Source of the DNA: Incurvaria masculella
Taxonomy: Eukaryota; Arthropoda; Insecta; Lepidoptera; Incurvariidae
Direction of reading: 5' to 3'
Assembly: GCA_946894095.1 (NCBI GenBank)
Contig: OX335645.2
Coordinates: 11,307,001 to 11,371,000 of the forward strand
Length of the DNA: 64,000 nt
The notes below the pieces were generated by a model that made no database searches, was not told the origin of the DNA, and worked only from the letters and a program-made list of their open reading frames with translations. The position numbers and the translations under genes are program-made. Shown here piece by piece: positions 31,606 through 42,400 of this stretch. Position 1 is the stretch's first letter. The number at the start of each line of letters is the position of its first letter.

Positions 31606-33424
31606 CGTGATGAATCATGCGTGATAATTCTATCTGCAACTCTTATAACTCTTATAAAAACCGACGTTTGGCATCTGTGTGCATTTTGGTCTCCCTGTCT
31701 GTCCTTGTATATATCTGTATGCTTATAACTTGAGAACCACATACCCGATTTCAATGCGAGTTTTTTTCTACGCATGGTTTGCTTCTTCCCAACAATTATA
31801 GGTTGCTTACCATCACGCAAAATTTTGTCCGATGCATCACTCGCAAAGCAGTTTAGCAGAGAAGTCAGCGTAAAACAGATTGTTTTTCATCCGTCTTTAC
31901 CTCGGGCGGAGCCGCGGTTATATGCTAGCATTTTTAGTATTTATTCAAATCTCTAGAATAGGAGAACGAATTAAGCAGCCTTTTCATGGAAAAACAGATT
32001 TTGCATAAGGCGTATCGAATAGAATCGTCTTCGATTGAATCATTGTGAATTCAGGTCAAATTTAACGAAATACGATTCGACTATACTTCGCTGCGAACGC
32101 ATCTGAACAAACAACTGAAACAATGAGTGAGGCAACAGACTACGTGCGTGGACAAATGCGAATCAGACATGTGCACTAAGGGTTCCACATGTAACGTAAA
32201 ACATTTGAGGTTAAACAGGGAAATTTAACGTCATTGTAACGAGATGATAAGAGCCGATTGCGTTCAATTTGATAAGGACCTGAGTAAAATAACATTTAAT
32301 AATATTTAAAAATAACTAAAACCAATTTCGATAATAAAAGAAGTAAATATGTAGATTGATGGTCTAGTTCCAATTTAAAGAAAAAAAATTACTTTCATAA
32401 AAAAGTTTGAACACAGAATATGAGCGTCAGATATGTAACTATCAATGCATTTTTCATCTTTTGGAAATTCCAATTTCCAATTTTTTTAAATAATCACAAC
32501 CTTAATAGTCGCGCCAAAAAAAATTCTGTTTGTTCACAAAGTCGAATTACAATCATCCTAGATAGAAAGATATAGAAATCATACAAACTATCAAACGTCT
32601 CATTATGATACGTGAATTTAGTTCTACAGCTATTGCAAACTAGAAAAAAATAAGATCTCCGACAGACCGATTATTGGTTCTTAGTTTCACCTGCGGACCC
32701 CTAAAATGACGCTAATACGAGCACAAGTGGTTGAGACAAAGGTGATGTGTAAAGTGGATGAGGTTAGGTGAGCTTTGTTGGGGTGAGGTGAAGTGAGGTG
32801 AGAGGTGAAGCGAGATCGACAACGTTGACAGAGCTGGCTCCTCCCCCGGTGTCACCTGGCCCACACCTCGTTTGCACGCGTGACTCACGTCATTTGCAAA
32901 TAAGCCTGCGATCGATGCTCTTCTCTATAAACAGACACGACACAATATTGATGTTTTCGCATTGTCCCTACGAAATAAAAAAACACATCACACTGCAATA
33001 CGTATCATACAAGCAACGTAGGTATGTTATACGAGAAATCGTTTTGGCATCAGGACATATTTAGGTATGATAATGATTAATTTTATTTTTTATTTATTTA
33101 TTTATATTAACACATCTTGAAATTACATACAGTCTCGGTTGGCAAAACAATAACAAAATCATAAGTTACTACATAAAGCATGAATCCCGTAGGGGGCAAA
33201 ATCAAAACACAAAGTACTAGTATGAAATAAGCGAAACAGACAGTGGCAACACAAGCCCTGTATGAAAATACAAATGAGTTTGATTGTACAAGTAACAAAT
33301 CAAAATGGAAGTCTCATCACACTATTGGCCTAACTTGTTTAATTGCTTAGTTAATACCAATTCAAATGTAGTTATTCGTGAATAAATGTGAATACTATTA
33401 GCCGACCGACTGCTCAAGCCTAGA
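31606..33424. other. AT-rich gene-free stretch
   Basis: 31640-31950 has a tail-like pattern (CTTATAACTTGAGAACCAC, then CCTCGGGCGGAGCCGCGG, TATGCTAGCA) resembling a decayed non-LTR or Helitron end. 32756-32812 is a run of degenerate GGTGA words. Otherwise nothing recognised. Confidence 0.45.
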
Positions 33425-33790
33425 CTTAGGCTGAGATAAATAGTCGTAACAGAAACCAAGACTAACGAAAAACAGTACTTTGTGATGTCAATTTGAATTA
33501 CTTTGAGATTGCGTCCATACAAAATGTGTCAAAGTGACGTACTAAGGCTGAGATAAATAGTCGTAACAGAAACTAAGGCTGAGATAAATAGTCGTAACAG
33601 AAACTAAGGCTTAGATAAATAGTCGTAACAGAAACTAAGGCTGAGATAAATAGTCGTAACAAAAACTAAGGCTGAGATAAATAGTTGTAACAGAAACTAA
33701 GACTAATGAAAAGTAGTAATTTGTGACGTCAATTTGCAGTACTTTGAGATTGCGTCCATACAAAATGTGTCGAAGTGATCACAAATTAAA
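33425..33790 (+). repeat. 31-bp minisatellite between two GACTAACG-element halves
   Basis: Five head-to-tail 31-bp units (ACTAAGGCTGAGATAAATAG then TCGTAACAGAA) fill 33541-33695, and one more lies at 33425-33457. Copies of the GACTAACG element flank the array (33463-33540 and 33701-33780), both with CGTCCATACAAAATGTGTC. Units differ by one or two bases. Confidence 0.9.
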
Positions 33791-34741
33791 CCCGTCACTT
33801 TTTGTGAAACCATAGGCGAAAATCAAGGAGTGAACTTCAGATTTATTTAATTATTTTTTATAAAAAGTGACGTGTTCAATCGAAAATATTTTTTTGAGCA
33901 GCGGCTGTGCAAGCCGCACTTGCAGTAGTTATTATTTTTACAATTGAAACATGTATCATAAGGATCTATTATGGAATATATTATATACAATAAGAATTAA
34001 ACGAAATCGAACAGCCCTTAACTTAAAATAAAAAGTTCTCAAAACCGATAGTGAAATAAATATCTAATATCATATACTTAGGTACATAACGTTTAATATA
34101 AAAAAACCTTGCTAAGAAAGCAAGTTAAGTATTTTTAAAATGTTCGGTAATTTTAAGAAACTATGCATATATTTAAAATGCTCTCGTAAGGATATTATTT
34201 TTCAAAGTGCACGCCGAGCCCTGCGCCGCCTCCGCGCCGCCCCGCTCCGCACCGCGCTGTCCTAGTCCGCGCTCTCCTAATTTATCTTTATAATTAAATC
34301 ATTCCAATTTTTTACAATTCATACAAATTCATTACAAAAAGATTCCTAGTTTTGTAGGCAAAACTTGTTCTGTTTTAGCCACTGAATCGACCCTAAAAGG
34401 ATGTGCACCTTTCTTTGATAATACCTTATGTGACTAAGCTTTAAAATCTGTTACATTATATTGAATGCAGTCACAGATACGAAAATATGCCGCCCGCCGC
34501 CGCATGCAATGTGCACACGCACGGTGCAAGCGCAACACTTCCGCTACGCACTTCAATGCGTTCCACACAACGCACTATGCAACCCTCAGCGGAGTCATCG
34601 ATTCATTCCACTCGTGCACCCTCTCGCCACCCTACACAATGCATGCCATAAATAGTGTCATGCATTAGAATAACTAAGCGCGGAGTGCACAATCTCTGGT
34701 AAGTGATAATTTTAAAATTAAAATGTATCTGTCCTCATTTT
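33791..34741. other. AT-rich stretch with one GC patch
   Basis: A GC patch at 34205-34275 (CCTGCGCCGCCTCCGCGCCG) and a CpG-containing segment at 34480-34640 that encodes only a chance frame. A foldback around 33790-33875 (CCCGTCACTTTTTGTG / AAAGTGACGTGTTC) resembles the GTGCACGAAA element arms. Confidence 0.4.
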
Positions 34742-35100
34742 TAGGGTTCCGTACCCAAATGGTACCAAACGGAACCCTATTACTAAGCCTCCGCTGTCCG
34801 TCCGTCCGTCCGTCCGTCCGTCCGTCCGTCAGTCTGTCACAGGGCTGGTATGATGGTATGGTTAGTATGATAGAAAAAAACACGTTTTTTGAATGGGGTC
34901 CGCCCTTTAATTTTTCGTATTATTTAATTTTACATATTTGTGTTATAGCGGCAAAATAAATACACACTCTGTGAACATTTCAGCTGCCTACCTATTACGG
35001 TTCATGAGATACAGCCCTGTGACAGATGGACGGACGGACGGACTGACAGCGGAGACTTAGTAATAGGGTTCCGTTTTCACCCTTTGAGTACGGAACCCTA
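34742..35100. mobile_element. Two GTTCCG elements in inverted orientation
   Basis: 34742-34847 is the plus-oriented 5' part of one copy, including about nine CCGT units. 34890-35100 is a minus-oriented 5' two-thirds of another, ending GTACGGAACCCTA. Both 5' ends face outward and both 3' hairpins are lost, so the unit reads as a composite with AGGGTTCCGTAC termini. Confidence 0.8.
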
Positions 35101-37180
35101 AAAAGGAGTCATATTTTTTTCTACATAGAGTTTGACAGCTTCCCACGCGAGAACTTCTCGTGTTCTCTTCCCAAGTAGACTAGCTGATTCTTCTCTGCGG
35201 AGAGTTTTTTTGTGGTAAGTAATGGCACATGGATGGCTATTACCATTGTTCTGAGGCAAATTTGTATAAAGGGGGCTACTTACTGTTTACATTATATTTT
35301 AACGAATATACCTTGTTTCCGATAAGTAAGAAAGGCTCAACATTAACTTACACAATTTATAACAAAAACGATTCGTTCTGGATTTAGATCCACACGCAGA
35401 CGAATATTACTCGGATATAGTTCCAAGTGCCGCTGCATATATTTTACGATCATCAACATGAACAACGAACTATTGTGGAAAATGCACCGTGACAAATTGT
35501 TCACAGCCCTGTCGTTGCACTGAAAACGAGTTCAATATATCGAACACAATGCGGGGACTGAACTTTACGACTACCGCTTACGTAAGAAGTTCAGTAACAT
35601 TTCGCTCAACGAAACAAACGTTTGACGTTCGAGTCTACACACAATCCGTAAAATAAAGCGGCAGGGGCGCGCCAGAGTCGCGGAGTCGCACCGAACACAA
35701 CTCTATATCAAATTAACAATTGCGCCTGCATTTGAGTTACGTTTCTCTAAAAACACGCTGGTCACATGACGTAATAAAAAAAATGAAATGTTAAAAATCT
35801 GTATGCACATTTCAGAACACAAATAAAACGCTGATTCACTGTCAATATGTTTCCAAAAAAATCGGTATCCAACATGCAATCAGTTTTAAATGAAGATTAC
35901 TCATCGAACCACTGAACGATGCCCACCCAGGCAGTCAACACACGTTCAATATATTCAAATTCAAACGTATAATCAGCACCTCACTCACGGGGCGCGGCGC
36001 GGTATCATCGAGAAATCCACAATTTCGGGAATAAAAAGGGTAATTAATATTTGAACTTTGCCGTCTTATTCCGTTACCTTTTTTTGGATATTCAGAACTT
36101 AATTTTAAGAAGGTATTGAGGCAAACATGATTAACTGTCCTAGGCAATTTTACCGAATCCCAGAAATAAAATTGTATGGGGACAGCCAATTTTATCTACT
36201 ACTAACTTTTAATGAATTACATATCTTTCTCTACAATTACATTATGAAACAAATGCATAGCTGACCCTCCAGCCATAAAAATCCCAAAGTTACAGTTCGG
36301 TTACACCATGTAATGTAACCGAAATGTAAGTATCGGATTACAGGTAGCTGAAGGCGGTCAAATCGGAGAACTCGGGAGTCAGAATGGGACAGTTTGCGGC
36401 AAAAAGATATGTGTGTGTGTGTAAAGATACTGCTTGCAGTCTGAGTTGTGACTCAGAATGCAAGCAGCCGTCAGAGTATGCAATTCTGAAGAAAGGCACG
36501 GACAGACTAAACCAGAGATGAAAAAAAAGTTGGCCGTCACGAGACGCCTGGCAGTCTGAAACAATTCAAGTTAGTAAGAAGAAGTTACCGGCTGCTCCGA
36601 GCCGGGAGCGGTTGGGGTTTCAATATGAAAAATTCAAAACTAGCATACAATGACGGCATATGAGAGCGTTACGCCCGTTCGCTTTCACGCCATGCCAGCG
36701 GTATTACTGCTAAGGTACTCCAAAAGATGTGTCTCTTCAAAAATGAATGCACAGAATAAGAAGCCTGTTTTTGACAATGGACTGGCTCCAAGGCCTCTTT
36801 TCGCAGTTTTTCTAAATTCCCATGCCGTCGGCATCGCAGAGACGGGAAGAGACGATGTCGCCGTGGTGTGCGTCACGCCCCACGCGAACCGGCGGCGGAG
36901 GCGTGAGGAGAGCAAATAGAAATAATATTGGATTTGGCCGCGAGAAGAGATCTCGTTAGAAATTACGTAACTATTCGCGAAGCATTCCACCTATCACGCA
37001 GTTCTCGGAGCTACGCACAGAGGATCAATTAGTGCCGGTTGCGAAGGTGTCGTCCAACACGAATGTCAAGAAACGTCTGCGTACCCACATGGAGTCCATC
37101 CTACTGACGCCTGTCCGCCTCACTGACTTCATTACGTTGGTGTATTACCATCACATAATGCAACTATTGTGAGTATTTTT
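35101..37180. other. Longest quiet unique stretch
   Basis: About 2 kb without a recognised gene. It contains a SINE remnant (ACATGGATGGCTATTACC at 35226), a (GT)n run at 36409-36421, an imperfect hairpin at 36426-36468 (ACTGCTTGCAGTC / GAATGCAAGCAG), and frames at 36650-36990 without family resemblance. Confidence 0.4.
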
Positions 37181-37509
37181 AGGGTTCCGTACCCAAAGGG
37201 TGAAAACGGAACCCTATTACTAAGCCTCCGCTGTCCGTCCGTCCGTCCGTCCGTCCGTCCGTCCGTCCGTCCGTACGTCCGTCTGTCCGTCTGTCACAGG
37301 GCTATATCTCAGTAACCGTAACAGGTAGACAGCTGAAATTTTCACAGAGTGTGTATTTATTTTGCCGCTATAACAACAAATAGGTAAGATTAAAAAAATA
37401 TTAAAATTAAAGGGGGCTCCCATACAAAAAACGTGATTTTTTTGTTTTATTTTTTACGATGGTACGGAACCCTTCGTGTGCGAGTCCGACTCGCACTTGG
37501 CCGGTTTTT
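37181..37509 (+). mobile_element. GTTCCG element, full length, long CCGT tract
   Basis: Complete copy, AGGGTTCCGTACCCAAAGGG to CACTTGGCCGG, bordered by TTTTT. The CCGT tract has about 13 units, longer than in most copies. The 3' hairpin GTGCGAGTCCGACTCGCAC is perfect. Confidence 0.9.
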
Positions 37510-37545
37510 GTTTTCACCCGGCTAGAGATATCTATCTATTTTGTC

Positions 37546-37930
37546 AGCCTCAGTGGCCCAGTGGCGCGACACTTCGGCGATCGCTCTCCGAAGTTAAGCA
37601 ACGCTGTGTCTGGTCTGGTCTTGGATGGGTGACCATTCGACCGTTGAGAGAGGCTGGCCGTGGTTCGGATTCCACGTTAAGCTGTAGGTCCCCTTCCTTA
37701 CTTACTAGGTGGTAGGGTTTATCCCGCCCGGGTTGGTACCATCGCATTGGATAAACGGTGGTCGAAGCGGCAATGAAAATTGTCCGTGTTTTCCATCCAG
37801 TTCAATGTAGCCGTGCAATATAAGGAAGGTCCTGGCATGGCACCTAGTTCCCATGTGGTGTGTTGGGCTAATACCATGACAGAACTTGTGGTATTAGCCA
37901 TCCATGTCCAGTAACATAAAAAAAAAATCT
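37546..37930 (+). mobile_element. Composite SINE with 5S rRNA-like head
   Basis: The head (37546-37640) contains CCGAAGTTAAGCAACGC (5S box A region), TGGTCTGGTCTTGGATGG and TTGGATGGGTGACC (5S box C), in the order and spacing of the 5S rRNA internal promoter. The body then follows: GGTTCGGATTCCACG, GCTGTAGGTCCCCTTCC, GGTGGTAGGGTTTATCCCGC, GTCCGTGTTTTCCATCC, GGTCCTGGCATGGCACC, TGTGGTATTAGCCATCCATG, and an A-run at 37919-37926. It is a SINE3-type element whose body is the same as in tRNA-headed copies. Most intact copy in the window. Confidence 0.88.
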
Positions 37931-38366
37931 AACTACATTATAGTCTAATGCAGGTTCATGAATAGAGGTCAGTAAAAGTAAGGATACGAGAAAAACATTC
38001 ATAGAATCGTATTACGGGCGCCGGAGCAATGGCAGCACATCTCCGAGAACGTTACACCCAGTCCAGCCCATTCTGTTCGTTTCCAGGGAGTGCGCAAGCA
38101 AGACGTTACTAAAGGACGGCACCGGGAATGCACGTCGGAGTGAGCTCGATGCCCTGCACGAAGGAGCGCATTCGCAGTCGGATCACGCCAAGGACAGCGC
38201 CGGAGGAACCGTTTGAGGCCACGAGCTGGGCCACCGTAGCGAGTTGCACGGGATGCATGCGAGCACCTACTTACCTACATTTATGTACTTCCCTCTCACC
38301 CATTGATTCCAGAGGTGCAGTATAATACCCTTAATTATCGGCACATAATACGGCGCATTCGGATAC
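37931..38366. other. Mixed stretch, no gene
   Basis: CpG-containing sequence (GGCACCGGGAATGCACG, AAGGACAGCGCCGGAGG) with a 65-codon frame at 38128 lacking any recognised domain. Confidence 0.35.
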
Positions 38367-38840
38367 AAAAACCAGTCAAGTGCGAGTCGGACTCCGGTTC
38401 CGCACCATCGTAAAAGATTAAACGCAAAACAATCACGTTTTTCGTATGGGTCTCCTTTATATTTTTATTAGTTTTTTATTTTACCTATTCATTGTTATAG
38501 CGGCAAAATAAATACACACTCTGTGAAATTTTCAGCTGCCTATCTAATACGGTTCATGAGATACACGCCTGTGACGGACGGACGGAAGGACGGACGGACG
38601 GACGGACGGACGGACGGACGGACGGACGGACGGACGGACGGACAGACGGACGGACGGACGGACGGATAGACGGACGGACAGACGGACGGACGGACGGAGG
38701 GACAGACGGACGGACATCTGAGGCTTAGTAAGAACGTTTCAGTCTTTCATTTCACGCATCGCGATCAAATTCCATTAATTTAACAGGACGTGAGTAGCGC
38801 GTCCCTTGCACGAAACTCAAAGGGTGCCCACGGAACCCTA
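38367..38840 (-). mobile_element. GTTCCG element with expanded microsatellite, interrupted
   Basis: Antisense copy: AAGTGCGAGTCGGACTCCGG (hairpin partly lost), TTGTTATAGCGGCAAAATAA, ACGCCTGTGACGG, then about 145 bp of GGAC repeats with scattered variants (38576-38720), AGGCTTAGTAA, an 86-bp foreign arm, and finally CTCAAAGGGTGCCCACGGAA, CCCTAAAA. The largest CCGT/ACGG tract in the window. Confidence 0.85.
38576..38720 (+). repeat. GGAC (CCGT) microsatellite
   Basis: About 35 tetranucleotide units, mostly GGAC with GACA and GATA variants, internal to the GTTCCG element. Other copies hold 2 to 13 units at this position. Confidence 0.95.
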
Positions 38841-38977
38841 AAAGGGGTTCACGAGGTTTCCCTCCATGTATACTAGTGCTAATGTAAATAATTTCGTGCA
38901 AGGGACGCGCTACTCTCGTCCTGTTAAATTAATGGAATTTGATCGCGATGCGTGAAATGAAAGACTGAAACGTTCTT
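38730..38977. repeat. 86-bp inverted repeat, 85/86 identical
   Basis: Arms 38730-38815 and 38892-38977 are reverse complements with a single mismatch (GACGTGAGTAGC against the complement of GCTACTCTCGTC). The 76-bp loop contains the displaced end of the GTTCCG element (GGTGCCCACGGAACCC). The arm sequence is not related to any other repeat seen here. Transcription through it would give a long, nearly perfect hairpin RNA. Confidence 0.95.
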
Positions 38978-39899
38978 CACGATAAAAGTGCTACTTTACC
39001 CGGCGATAGTTAATTTGATCTCTTCGCCACTTCAGCGTTGATATAGTCCTAATAGGGTATGTAGGATGATTTATGTAAAAAGAAATAATAAAAGCTTGTA
39101 AAATGTTCATTGCCGCTTCGAGCATCTCTTCATACAATGCGACGGCACCAGCCCCGTCCAGCACCCTACCACCTACATATGTACACTTTTATGTAGGTTT
39201 CGAAATGCAGAGTTCTAGAGATGATCTATCTGATCTTCGACACAATATACCTTCGAATTATTGGCATGTCCGTACAATAAACATTCTTTGCATAGCTTAA
39301 AACAGATTCAATGTTCACCTTAAAACAAAATCTTATTATTTGTCTTGAATTTTTTGTAGTACATTGATTACCTAACGCTTTAGGTAGTATATATATTCTT
39401 TGCTTTATTAGGTCGAATATTTTAAATATTTTTTTTTTATTTTACTCGGTCAATTTTATGACACAAACAAGGACGGATATTGCAGCGAGACACATGGTCC
39501 CTCGTTTTTACTGAAGCTTAGAACATTAAAACCTCAAAAAACTCAACAAAACCTAGAATGGAATCAGAGTTTATTTAAGATATAGGCAATCCTAAGAAAA
39601 AATAGGACAATTAAATAATATAATAATAAGACAAGGATAAGATAATAAAAATAGGAAAGCCATGACTTTTTTACAGAACACACATGCCGTGAATTTATTT
39701 CCGGACCCTGCAACTGAGCCAGCACAGTCGCAACCATTAAACGCAAACCTGCCCGCGGAGTTTACCTTTGAACCCATAAACTCGCACCGGCACGACAGGA
39801 AACTGCTTTCAACACCGCATCACGACGATTTTCAACGTATACAACTATGATAATTTTATACATTTAATGGATACGACAATACCGTTATCTCATTAATTT
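38978..39899. other. AT-rich stretch with a SINE fragment
   Basis: 39105-39180 is an antisense SINE-body fragment (TTCATTGCCGCTTCGAGC, CACCCTACCACCTAC). The rest shows no gene; 39440-39490 has text (ACAAACAAGGACGGATATTG) similar to 48815-48845, suggesting a retroelement tail. Confidence 0.45.
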
Positions 39900-39904
39900 G
39901 AGTT

Positions 39905-40051
39905 TCAGCGACATCTACATTTGAAGCATTGTAATCAGATTTTGAAAATAATCTGAAAAAGTATTGGTCGTGACATTCGTCGAAAGCAGGATTCGAACCT
40001 GCGACCTTTGGATTACATGTCCACTGCTCTAACCAACTGAGCTATCCCGAC
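39905..40051 (-). mobile_element. tRNA-headed SINE, second family, with intact tRNA-Thr-like head
   Basis: The minus strand of 39978-40051 folds as a 74-nt tRNA cloverleaf: acceptor GTCGGGA/TTTCGAC, D arm GCTC/GAGC, T arm GCAGG-TTCGAAT-CCTGC. The anticodon loop reads CATGTAA, giving UGU (Thr), but position 33 is A rather than the nearly invariant U, and the anticodon stem has one mismatch. Downstream body (AATGTCACGACCAATAC, AAATCTGATTACAATGC) recurs at 51437-51552 with a truncated head. The repeat body favours a SINE over a working tRNA gene. Confidence 0.7.
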
Positions 40052-40995
40052 AATTACGTAGCGAACGAATTTCTTGATTATATTAGAATCGACACAATGC
40101 TTCCCCTATCTTCTGCTAGATGCATATCAATACAGAATGCAATATCCCTGAATTACAACCTCGAGTAATATGATGAGCACACATAATACATCACATTATG
40201 CCCTATGCAAATGAGTCCAGCTCTATGCGAAAATGCAGCTCCCAGTATTCACTTGACCCATATTCAGCACTTTATTACAGGACTTCAATACAGCGTCAAA
40301 TTCCTGCAGAAGACGGATAGCAAGAATGGAGCGGCGTGCTTTTGAGCAAGTTTGAATCATACGAGTCCAACAACAGTATTACAGTGAATTATGGGACTTA
40401 CTGTAAATAGTTCACACATTTATGGTTTTCGTTTTTGTTACTTTTTAATTTAGTTTCAAACTGTCAACAAAATTCAAAGTATCATTAGCAGTAATATTTT
40501 ATAATATAGGAATTGTTGAATAAATTGATATTATCTGAGCGCCTATTCAAACCATTAAAGAATATATTAATAGCTACTAATTATAGAAATATCGCACCCG
40601 CTTCGAATCAGGGGTGAAGTAATAGTTATAGAGTTATCAGGGTAGGGCGTATAAAAGACAATGGGTGCATTCTGTTCTAGGTCTTCCCTTCAAAATTTCG
40701 TGGGATAACCACTATATTGAATGTTTTAATATACTTTATTTCTTCGCTATCGTCCGCAACTATGCATGTGGTTCTGGAGCAATAAAAAAAAAAAACAAAC
40801 AAACCAACTCTCAATTTTTTTATAATAGTCCATTCATTAGCATGAATTATAACCGAAGAGACTTGTTTTGAGGGACATAATATGCGCCTCATATTAATCG
40901 AGAAAAATTAACGAACACTTCCAAGAGACGCGGCTGAGTCGATTACATCAGTAGGTATACCCACATAACATATTTTAGTCTCACTGAAAGCCGAC
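40052..40995. other. AT-rich stretch without recognised feature
   Basis: No gene or repeat recognised. An A-run at 40786-40795 creates chance frames. Confidence 0.4.
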
Positions 40996-41235
40996 GGGGC
41001 TTCAAGGGCACGCGCGAATCGTGAGTCGCGCGCGATGACTTGAATAATGATTCTGATTACCAAAAAAGGTTGCGTCAATCCGCGGCGGCGGAGGCGGTGC
41101 GGCAGCGGAGGCGGAGGGGCAGCGGCGGCGGAGGCGGGCGAGGTAGTTGACGTGCGCAATGGCAGAGATCCCTCTGCCACCTTCGCGCTGCCTCTCCACA
41201 CGACGGCGCAATGTCGCCACAGTCGGTCATAATGT
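40996..41235. promoter_or_regulatory. CpG-rich island 12
   Basis: CGCGGCGGCGGAGGCGGTGC and GGCAGCGGCGGCGGAGGCGG-type cores with open frames on both strands. The GGCGGAGGCG word recurs in several other islands. Coding not supported. Confidence 0.4.
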
Positions 41236-41319
41236 TCTGACAGATGGTGCATATCAGTGATGGGTCATTCCGAGTCTACCCCATACCGCGAGCCCGCCTC
41301 TTGTGCTTTTATTACTTCT

Positions 41320-41761
41320 TTAAGGTGGCCCAACCCGGCGGCCTCAACTCATTTGCGGGCACGGTACAAAACCGTGCTGTTGCGCTCTGGGACCTTCTCT
41401 GTTTCAAAGAATAAGACAGGCTCCGTGATGAGGAAGATGCAACATGTCCACAAAAAAGACAATGTGCATAGTGTATGATTTGGTAATATTTACGAAAATT
41501 TTAATTTCAAAACTAGTTATAGCTAAAAGTAAACCACGACTGCTGTAGTCAAAAATCTAATAAAAACCAAATAGATCATAAATCTTGATTAAATAAGCTA
41601 TGTCTGATGACTAATCTTTTTTAGATGTTCTTAATTATCATTGCGTAATCCACCTCCAAAGTTATTGTATAAAACGCGCGAAAAATCCGAACTTTCGGAC
41701 GTTATAACTTGGAAACCAAACACAATTTTACAATGCCAATGAGCGGGTTGAGCCACCTTAA
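41320..41761 (+). mobile_element. TA1 element, left arm of a palindrome
   Basis: Plus copy, TTAA at 41320-41323 and 41758-41761, lacking about 108 bp next to its right end (from after ACAATGCCAAT to GAGCGGG). It shares private variants with the next, inverted copy: AAAACTAGTTATAGC, ACGACTGCTGTAG, AATCTAATAAAAACC, TTCTTAATTATCATTG. Confidence 0.92.
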
Positions 41762-42306
41762 GGTGGCCCATCCCGCTCATTTCCCCATACAAAAGGGGAA
41801 AGAAGATCACGCCTATATTTCTTGTCAGAGTTCCAAAATTTTGCTCAATATAGCTTCATTTGATTGAACTAGATGTCTGATGACCATTGGCATTGTAAAA
41901 TTGTGTTTGGTTTCCAAGTTATAAGGTCCGAAAGTTCGAATTTTTCGCGCGTTTTATACAATAACTTTGGAGGTGGATTACGCAATGATAATTAAGAACA
42001 TCTAAAAAAGATTAGTCATCAGACATAGCTTATTTAATCAAGATTTATGATCTATTTGGTTTTTATTAGATTTTTGACTACAGCAGTCGTGGTTTACTTT
42101 TAGCTATAACTAGTTTTGAAATTAAAATTTTCGTAAATATTACCAAATCATACACTATGCACATTGTCTTTTTTGTGGACATGTTGCATCTTCCTCATCA
42201 CGGAGCCTGTCTTATTCTTTGAAACAGAGAAGGTCCCAGAGCGCAACAGTACGGTTTTGTACCGTGCCCGCGAATGAGTTAGGCCCTCCGGGTTGGGCCA
42301 CCTTAA
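41758..42306 (-). mobile_element. TA1 element, right arm of a palindrome
   Basis: Full-length minus copy sharing the central TTAA (41758-41761) with the previous one; outer TTAA 42303-42306. Shared private variants show the two are an inverted duplication, not independent insertions. Together they form a 987-bp palindrome with an asymmetric centre. Confidence 0.92.
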
Positions 42307-42400
42307 ACATCCTTTATCAAGTTCACCTAAGGCCATTACCATTCTAACTCCAAAAATATATATATTCATTTCAACTTTTATCCATCCCGGAGTGGGCTGT

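Noticed and set aside
33541..33695. CRISPR-like array
   Set aside because: Units are contiguous 31-bp tandem repeats without unique spacers, in a eukaryotic repeat context.
36426..36468. microRNA precursor hairpin
   Set aside because: The stem is short and interrupted and matches no conserved insect microRNA seed I know; left as an ordinary small palindrome.
37546..37640. 5S rRNA gene
   Set aside because: Only the internal promoter part resembles 5S rRNA; both 5S ends are missing and the sequence runs into a SINE body with an A tail.
39978..40051. Functional tRNA-Thr gene
   Set aside because: Position 33 is A, the anticodon stem has a mismatch, and the downstream body is repeated at 51437, which points to a SINE head.
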